A DNA stretch of 18,397 nt. Source: an uncultured Selenomonas sp. (GTDB taxonomy: Bacteria; Bacillota; Negativicutes; Selenomonadales; Selenomonadaceae). A program made the translations under genes and the position numbers. Location: assembly GCA_937915915.1 (NCBI GenBank), contig CALGGN010000352.1:1-18397 (forward strand). Reading direction: 5' to 3'. Numbering within the stretch: the first letter of the stretch is position 1; each line of letters starts with the position of its first letter. The notes beneath the pieces are model-generated. The model did not search any database, had not been told where the DNA came from, and worked only from the letters and a program-made list of their open reading frames with translations. Below, one piece after another: positions 13,255 to 18,397 of the stretch.

Positions 13255-15474
13255 ATGCTGGATAAGATAAAGGAAAAACTTGCCAGCTTTCTGCCCGGAA
13301 AAAAGACCCGCGTCAAGGTGCCCACCATCCTGCAAATGGAGGCGGTGGAGTGCGGCGCGGCCTCTCTGGCCATGATTTTAGCTCACTACGGGCTTTGGAT
13401 GCCCTTGGAAAAGCTGCGGCAGAAATGCGGCGTGACGAGGGACGGCAGCAATGCCAAGAACATCATGCTGGCTGCCCGCCGTCTGGGCTGCGAGGCCAAG
13501 GGCTTTGCCTGGAACGCCTCCCGTATCAGGGCGAACAATGATTTCCCACTCATCATCCATTGGGAGTTCAATCATTTTGTGGTGCTGGAAGGCTTTGAGG
13601 GGGACAGGGCCTGCCTCAATGATCCGGGCATGGGGCGGCGGACGGTGTCCTTCAAGGATTTTCAGGGCTCCTATACGGGCATCAACATCCGCATCCGTCC
13701 CACGGAAGGGTTCAAGAAGGCAGGGCATCGCTATAACGTGGCCAAGGCGCTGGCGGTCAAGCTCTGGGAGGATAAATGGGCAACGGCCTTTGTGCTCATC
13801 CTGGGCCTGTGCATGATTTTGCCGGGGCTGGCCTCTCCCGTGTTCAGCCAAGTATTTCTGGACGATATTCTGACCATGAAGCATCCGGAGTGGATGGTGA
13901 ATTTCTGCGCCGCCATGATCGGCATGTTCCTGATGAGCCTCATCATGGGCTGGATGCGGATGTTTGTGCTGACCATGTGGCAGAAAAAGCTGACCTTGGC
14001 GGATTCCTCGGATTTCTTCTGGCACCTCATCCGTCTGCCCCTGCCCTTTTTCCAGCAGCGGTATGCGGCGGATGTGGCTTCCCGCATCGAATTCAACGAA
14101 TCCAATGCCCATGTGATTTCCGACCAGGCGGCCACCGCCATTCTGGATTTTCTGGTGGCTCTTTTCTACCTGCTGCTGCTCTTGCAGTACAGTGTGCCCC
14201 TCACCATCATCGGCGTGACTTTCAGCATGGTGGATCTCATGATGTTCTTCCTCATGCGCCGCAAGCTCACGGATTTATCCATGCGGGCGCAGAACGACCG
14301 GGGCAAGGAATTTGGCACCGCCATGAACGGCCTGATGATGATTGAGAGCATCAAGGCCACGGGCAGCGAAGGGGATTTCTTCGCCAAGTGGGCGGGCTAC
14401 CGTGCCAAGGTCATTATGGCCACCCAGGAAATGGCGGACTGGGCCAGGAAGGTGAAGCTCCTGCCGGGGCTTTTGGCAGGGGTCAACGGCGCCCTTATCA
14501 TGACCATCGGCGGCTTCTCCATCATGGAGGGGATGATGACCGCCGGTATCTTCATGGCCTTCCAGAACCTTATGGGCAGCTTTCAGGCTCCCTTCGGGAA
14601 GCTCCTGGCTCTGGGCACGACGCTGCAGACCACGGAAATGCAGATGCAGCGGCTGGACGATGTGCGCCGCTACGAGATAGACAGCCTGAACTACCCGTCC
14701 GACCAGCGCAAAATGAGCTTCAAGGGCTCCCGCCTGACGGGGGATTTGGTGATGAAGGATGTGAGCTTCGGTTACAGTCCTTTGGAGCCGCCCCTTTTGG
14801 AGCATTTTGATATGCACCTGCAGCCGGGGCGCTGGGTAGCCGTGGTGGGTTCCTCCGGCAGCGGCAAATCCACCTTGGCGAAAATCATCACGGGACTGTA
14901 TGAGGAATGGTCGGGAGAAGTGCTCTTTGACGGGGTGAAGCGGCGGGAAATCCCCCGCGCCGTCATCGTCAATTCCCTTTCCTCCGTGGATCAGGATGTG
15001 TTTCAGATCACGGGCACGATACGGGAGAATATCGCCCTTTTCGATAAATCCATTCCCAAGAGCGATGTGATCCGGGCGGCGCAGGATGCCTGCATCCATG
15101 AGGACATCCTGCTGATCGAGGGAGGCTACGAGGCCAAGGTTGACGAAGGAGGGCGCAATTTCAGCGGCGGGCAGCGGCAGAGATTGGAGATTGCCCGCGC
15201 TCTGGCAGGGAATCCCTCTCTGCTGGTGCTGGATGAAGCCACCAGCGCCCTTGACCCCCTCACCGAGCAGACCCTGCTCACCAATATCCGCCGCCGTGGC
15301 TGCGCCTGCTTTATCGTGGCGCACCGCCTTTCCACCATCCGGGATGCAGATGAAATCATCGTTCTGGATCATGGGAAAGTGGCAGAGCGGGGCACCCACA
15401 ATGAGATGATGGCCCACGACGGCCCTTATAGAAGGCTAATCGAAGAAAAGGGCAGGAATGAGACACAGGACTGA
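13255..15474 (+). CDS. NHLP-type export ABC transporter with C39 leader peptidase
   Basis: A 739-aa peptidase-containing ABC transporter. The N-terminal C39 domain (about 20-150) has catalytic Cys33 in MEAVECGAASLAM, His107 in EFNHFVVLEG and Asp123 in NDPGMG, so it should cut leaders after a double-glycine site. Membrane domain about 165-450. The ATPase has Walker A GSSGSGKST (532-540, Lys538), Q-loop SSVDQDVFQ, signature FSGGQRQR (Ser637), Walker B LLVLDEATSALD (Asp660, Glu661) and H-loop His690. All catalytic residues are intact. ATG 13255 follows AGGTGAG and is 4 bp after the HlyD-like gene. It matches the first ABC component of NHLM systems, expected to act with the next ABC protein. The substrate peptide is not in the window. 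Confidence 0.95.
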   Translation: MLDKIKEKLASFLPGKKTRVKVPTILQMEAVECGAASLAMILAHYGLWMPLEKLRQKCGVTRDGSNAKNIMLAARRLGCEAKGFAWNASRIRANNDFPLIIHWEFNHFVVLEGFEGDRACLNDPGMGRRTVSFKDFQGSYTGINIRIRPTEGFKKAGHRYNVAKALAVKLWEDKWATAFVLILGLCMILPGLASPVFSQVFLDDILTMKHPEWMVNFCAAMIGMFLMSLIMGWMRMFVLTMWQKKLTLADSSDFFWHLIRLPLPFFQQRYAADVASRIEFNESNAHVISDQAATAILDFLVALFYLLLLLQYSVPLTIIGVTFSMVDLMMFFLMRRKLTDLSMRAQNDRGKEFGTAMNGLMMIESIKATGSEGDFFAKWAGYRAKVIMATQEMADWARKVKLLPGLLAGVNGALIMTIGGFSIMEGMMTAGIFMAFQNLMGSFQAPFGKLLALGTTLQTTEMQMQRLDDVRRYEIDSLNYPSDQRKMSFKGSRLTGDLVMKDVSFGYSPLEPPLLEHFDMHLQPGRWVAVVGSSGSGKSTLAKIITGLYEEWSGEVLFDGVKRREIPRAVIVNSLSSVDQDVFQITGTIRENIALFDKSIPKSDVIRAAQDACIHEDILLIEGGYEAKVDEGGRNFSGGQRQRLEIARALAGNPSLLVLDEATSALDPLTEQTLLTNIRRRGCACFIVAHRLSTIRDADEIIVLDHGKVAERGTHNEMMAHDGPYRRLIEEKGRNETQD

Positions 15475-15494
15475 GAGAGGGAGGTGAGGCGTAC

Positions 15495-18212
15495 ATGAAG
15501 CTACTATCGGGACAGCGTTTCCGCGTGCAGAAGGAGGACGCTTTTCTGCGTGTGCAGTCAGGCAGCTTGGAGGTCTATGCCGTTACCCATGAGCGGAGTT
15601 CCTTCCAGCAGGTTTTCCTGATGGAGCTGGCGGCGGGGGAGGCTGCCTTTCCCTCTCTGGACGAGTTCGGCAAGGTTGACATCTTCGTCTATGCCGTGGG
15701 GGATACGGAATGTGAGGAATTATCCTTTGCATCCGTGAGTGCAGGAGAGCTTTGCCCCCTGATGCGCCGCTGGTTCATGCAGCTCATGGAGATGCGGTGG
15801 CTCCGTCTCCTGGCGAACAAGGGGGACGATATGCTCCTGCCTTGGAAGGACGGCTCCTTGTTTGACGGGCTGGCGGGGGACCATGCGGCCCTGATGGAGG
15901 AATTTCGCGAAAATGAAGCCATCCTCTCCATGATGGTGGGCATGAAATTCCATGGCATGGAAAAAAAGCTTGCCCAACGGCTTTCCCTCCGCGACCGTCA
16001 GCAAAAAGAACTGCTGGATGAATCCGTGGGGCTGCTCCTGGGGGAAGATGACAGGGTGATCTATGACGAAGGGGCGGGCAGCGCCGCGCTGGAGGAAGCC
16101 ACCTTTGTGGTGCAGACCATTGCCAAGGCCTTCGCCATGCCCGCGGACCATATCCGCATTGCCCCGGAAATCGTCAAGAAGCTCGACCAGCTTGGCCTCA
16201 TCCGCCGCCTGACTCAAAAAGGCGGTATGCAGATGCGGCTGGTGGAACTGACGGAGGACTGGTACAAAAAGGACAGCGGCGTCATGCTGGGCTACTACAC
16301 CGAGGATGCCACAGCGTCGCCCGGGGCAAAGGAAAAATCCCTGGCGGCCATTTTGCCCCAGGGACCGGGAAAATACTCCCTGATTACGGCAAAGCACCCC
16401 AAAGGGCTTCCCGTCACCGGCGAAGTCGCCTCCCGGCTGGATAAGGATGCCTTTGCCTATTATCCGGGCCTTCCGGCGCGCAAACTGCAGCTTATGGATT
16501 TGGTGAAATTCATGCTGCGGCAATGCTGGAAGGCGGACTGGCAGGCCATTTTGCTCGTGAGCTTTGTGGCGGGGCTGATTCCTTTGGTAACGCCCGTCAT
16601 CACCCAGACCATTTTCCAGGATATTATTCCCACCCTTGATAGGGAAGGACTGGCCACGGTGACGCAGGTGACTATGGTGACGGGCTTTACCATGGCGGCT
16701 CTTTCCACCGTCCGCTCCGTGGCGGTCATGCGCTTTGCCACGCATTTGGATACCGCTGCCGAGGGGGCGCTCTGGGGGAGGCTGCTCTCCCTTCCAGCCA
16801 CATTTTTCCGCAAGTTCCAGTCCGGGGAACTGGCAAGCCGTATGCAATCCCTGGAGGAAATCAAGAGCTTTCTGGCTGGCGACCTGGCCGTCCAGATTTT
16901 CGGCTTTATCTTCTCCTTTTGGAGCATCGCCCTTATGTGCTATTACAGCATGAAGCTCACGGCGGCAGCCATGGTGATCTGGTTTTTCTACTACTGCATT
17001 GCCGGGTTTATCCTGTGGCAACTCCTCAAGGCAGAGCGGAACATGGTGAGGGCCAAAAACGCTACTGCCGGCATACTGCAGCAGATTTTCACGGGGCTGG
17101 CAAAGTTCCGCGTTCAGGGGGCGGAGAGCCAGGCCTATCACCTGTGGAGCAGGATTTTCGGTGAGGAATGGAAGTGGAACTACAAAATCCGCTGGCAGTC
17201 CAACTATCTGTCCCTTATCGGCTCCGTGCAGCCCTTCCTCCTGACTCTGGCCCTTTACTACATCGTTTTTTACCAGATCAACACGGGGCCGAACGGCAAG
17301 CCTGTGCAGGGCATCACCTATGCGGATTTTCTCGCCTTTCAGGCAGCCTACACGGGCTTCAACGGGACGCTGAATTCCATCCTGCCCCTTGTGGGCCAGC
17401 TTATGGGGCTGAAACCCCATTGGGAGAACATCAAGCCCATTTTGGAAGCCGTGCCGGAGACAGGGGAAGACCGTATGGATGCCGATGTGCTGACCGGCGC
17501 CATTGAGGCCAGGAATCTCACCTTCGCCTACGAGGATGGGGGCAGGAACGTCCTAAGCGATGTCAGCTTCCGCATTGCGGCGGGGGAGCATGTGGCCATC
17601 GTGGGGCGCTCAGGCTGCGGGAAAAGCACCCTTATCCGCCTTCTTCTGGGCTTTGAGAAACCGAAAAGCGGGGCGGTGTACTATGACGGGCAGGATCTAT
17701 CCGATCTGACCCTTTCCTCCGTGCGCTCCCAGATGGGAGTGGTGCTGCAGAACGGGCAGCTGATGCAGGGCGATATTTTCACCAATATTGTGGGAACTTC
17801 GGCGCTCACGCAGGAGGATGCCTGGGCGGCGGCGGAGGCGGCGGGGCTGGCCGATGACATCCGCCAGATGCCCATGGGGATGCAGACCGTCATCAGCGAG
17901 GACAGCTCGAACATCTCCGGCGGCCAGCGGCAGCGCCTCCTTATCGCACGTGCCCTAGCGGGCAGACCGGCCATCGTCATCTTTGACGAGGCCACGAGCG
18001 CCCTAGATAACCGCACCCAGGCCATAGTGACGCGAAGCCTCAACGCCCTCAAGGCAACCCGCATCGTGGTGGCGCATCGCCTCTCCACCATTATGCATTG
18101 CGACGTGATCGCCGTAATGGACGGCGGCCGCATCATAGAGCAGGGAACCCACGCCGAGCTGCTGGAAAAGGGCGGGTTCTACGCCAACCTGTGGGCAAGC
18201 AGGAGAGCGTAA
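15495..18212 (+). CDS. NHLP-type export ABC transporter, second subunit (no peptidase)
   Basis: A 905-aa ABC protein, the second ABC component of NHLM export systems. The first ~340 residues are not a C39 peptidase. Residues about 10-75 look like a beta-rich roll (SGSLEVYAV...FLMELAAGEAAFP) loosely similar to cyclic-nucleotide-binding folds; the rest of this region is helical and unrecognised. The membrane domain spans about 345-620, then Walker A GRSGCGKST (704-712, Lys710), Q-loop VVLQNGQLMQ, signature ISGGQRQR (Ser808), Walker B IVIFDEATSALD (Asp831, Glu832) and His861. ATG 15495 has GGGAGGTGAG (15479-15488). It lies 20 bp after the peptidase-ABC gene and likely forms a heterodimer or tandem system with it. 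Last gene of the operon. Confidence 0.93.
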   Translation: MKLLSGQRFRVQKEDAFLRVQSGSLEVYAVTHERSSFQQVFLMELAAGEAAFPSLDEFGKVDIFVYAVGDTECEELSFASVSAGELCPLMRRWFMQLMEMRWLRLLANKGDDMLLPWKDGSLFDGLAGDHAALMEEFRENEAILSMMVGMKFHGMEKKLAQRLSLRDRQQKELLDESVGLLLGEDDRVIYDEGAGSAALEEATFVVQTIAKAFAMPADHIRIAPEIVKKLDQLGLIRRLTQKGGMQMRLVELTEDWYKKDSGVMLGYYTEDATASPGAKEKSLAAILPQGPGKYSLITAKHPKGLPVTGEVASRLDKDAFAYYPGLPARKLQLMDLVKFMLRQCWKADWQAILLVSFVAGLIPLVTPVITQTIFQDIIPTLDREGLATVTQVTMVTGFTMAALSTVRSVAVMRFATHLDTAAEGALWGRLLSLPATFFRKFQSGELASRMQSLEEIKSFLAGDLAVQIFGFIFSFWSIALMCYYSMKLTAAAMVIWFFYYCIAGFILWQLLKAERNMVRAKNATAGILQQIFTGLAKFRVQGAESQAYHLWSRIFGEEWKWNYKIRWQSNYLSLIGSVQPFLLTLALYYIVFYQINTGPNGKPVQGITYADFLAFQAAYTGFNGTLNSILPLVGQLMGLKPHWENIKPILEAVPETGEDRMDADVLTGAIEARNLTFAYEDGGRNVLSDVSFRIAAGEHVAIVGRSGCGKSTLIRLLLGFEKPKSGAVYYDGQDLSDLTLSSVRSQMGVVLQNGQLMQGDIFTNIVGTSALTQEDAWAAAEAAGLADDIRQMPMGMQTVISEDSSNISGGQRQRLLIARALAGRPAIVIFDEATSALDNRTQAIVTRSLNALKATRIVVAHRLSTIMHCDVIAVMDGGRIIEQGTHAELLEKGGFYANLWASRRA

Positions 18213-18216
18213 TTTC

Positions 18217-18250
18217 CGCCGTTCGCCGTTTGCTGTTCGCCGTTCGCGTT
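18217..18250. repeat. heptanucleotide tandem repeat
   Basis: Four consecutive 7-bp units starting 5 bp after the stop codon: CGCCGTT, CGCCGTT, TGCTGTT, CGCCGTT (18217-18244), followed by a shortened CGCGTT (18245-18250). It is non-coding and lies between the last export gene and the terminator hairpins. Confidence 0.8.
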
Positions 18251-18267
18251 GGATGCTTCGGCAAAGG

Positions 18268-18293
18268 AGCAATGTGATATTCATTGCTGTTTT
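18268..18293 (+). terminator. weak hairpin, possible terminator of export operon
   Basis: AGCAATG (18268-18274) pairs perfectly with CATTGCT (18282-18288) over 7 nt, followed by GTTTT (18289-18293). The stem is AT-rich and short, so it is a weak terminator for the + strand at best. Confidence 0.4.
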
Positions 18294-18299
18294 ACAGAT

Positions 18300-18336
18300 A
18301 AAAAAAGGATTCCACGGCTGCCCGTGGGATCCTTTA
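18300..18336 (-). terminator. bidirectional-type intrinsic terminator
   Basis: A 14-bp stem (18304-18317 with 18322-18335, one G-T pair) with a 4-nt loop. Seven A bases (18300-18306) flank it on the left, which read as a U-tract on the minus strand. It is therefore a strong terminator for minus-strand transcription and could also stop + strand transcripts from the export operon. Confidence 0.8.
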
Positions 18337-18396
18337 GTTGTTGTCCGCTGCCTGCAAGGCTGCGCCTTTTTCGTATAGCTTGGGAAATACGCGCCG
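18334..18396 (-). CDS. possible C-terminal end of a convergent minus-strand gene
   Basis: Read from the right edge on the minus strand, an open frame gives RRVFPKLYEKGAALQAADNN and ends at TAA (18336-18334), directly abutting the minus-strand terminator. The terminator orientation implies a convergent gene here. Only 20 residues are visible, the other minus-strand frames are not excluded, and no family can be named. Confidence 0.4.
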   Translation of the reverse strand, partial: RRVFPKLYEKGAALQAADNN

Positions 18397-18397
18397 G

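Noticed and set aside
15720..17420. 566-codon minus-strand frame opposite the second ABC gene
   Set aside because: Antisense shadow; low-complexity Gly/His/Gln composition and no motif.
18213..18333. CRISPR-like array from the short repeats after the export operon
   Set aside because: The units are contiguous heptanucleotides without spacers; there are no cas genes.

Overview
The window (about 18.4 kb, moderately GC-rich) looks like chromosome from a diderm Firmicute of the Negativicutes, probably a Selenomonas-like member. This is inferred from the order pyrH-frr-small protein-ferredoxin-uppS-cdsA-dxr, from strong AGGAGG-type ribosome binding sites, and from envelope-spanning adaptor proteins. 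No rRNA, tRNA, CRISPR array or complete transposase gene was seen. Every complete gene is on the + strand.

Region 1 (1-4248) is housekeeping. It holds the 3' end of pyrH (UMP kinase), frr (ribosome recycling factor), a 68-residue conserved-looking small protein and a 2[4Fe-4S] ferredoxin, closed by an intrinsic terminator. Then come uppS, cdsA (TTG start) and dxr: undecaprenyl-PP synthesis, CDP-diacylglycerol synthesis and the MEP pathway.

Region 2 (4234-10811) starts with a ~160-bp imperfect palindrome whose left arm contains the dxr stop codon. It continues with galE (UDP-glucose 4-epimerase), a LacI-family regulator and a FlK-type hotdog thioesterase, closed by a terminator. A second unit follows: an OmpR-type response regulator, a sensor histidine kinase, a StrF-like glycosyltransferase and a methyltransferase-fold protein, all overlapping or nearly abutting, closed by a strong terminator. 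Carbohydrate and cell-surface biochemistry is the common theme.

Region 3 (10812-18397) starts with a second ~160-bp palindrome that shares an exact 20-nt core with the first but has unrelated, self-complementary arms. Downstream is a four-gene export operon of the NHLP/NHLM bacteriocin type: a periplasmic adaptor, an NHLP-type HlyD secretion protein, a C39 peptidase-ABC transporter and a second ABC transporter with a long N-terminal region. Together these would cleave a double-glycine leader and export a peptide across the envelope. No precursor peptide, modification enzyme or TolC-like outer-membrane protein lies in the window. Codon choice differs visibly from regions 1-2 (GCC/CCC rather than GCG/CCG), which suggests a different origin. 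The window ends with a heptanucleotide tandem repeat, hairpins and what may be the tail of a convergent minus-strand gene.

The most unusual features are the two palindromes with a shared core, the orphan NHLP exporter with two unlike adaptors, and the glycosyltransferase plus degenerate methyltransferase coupled to a two-component system.
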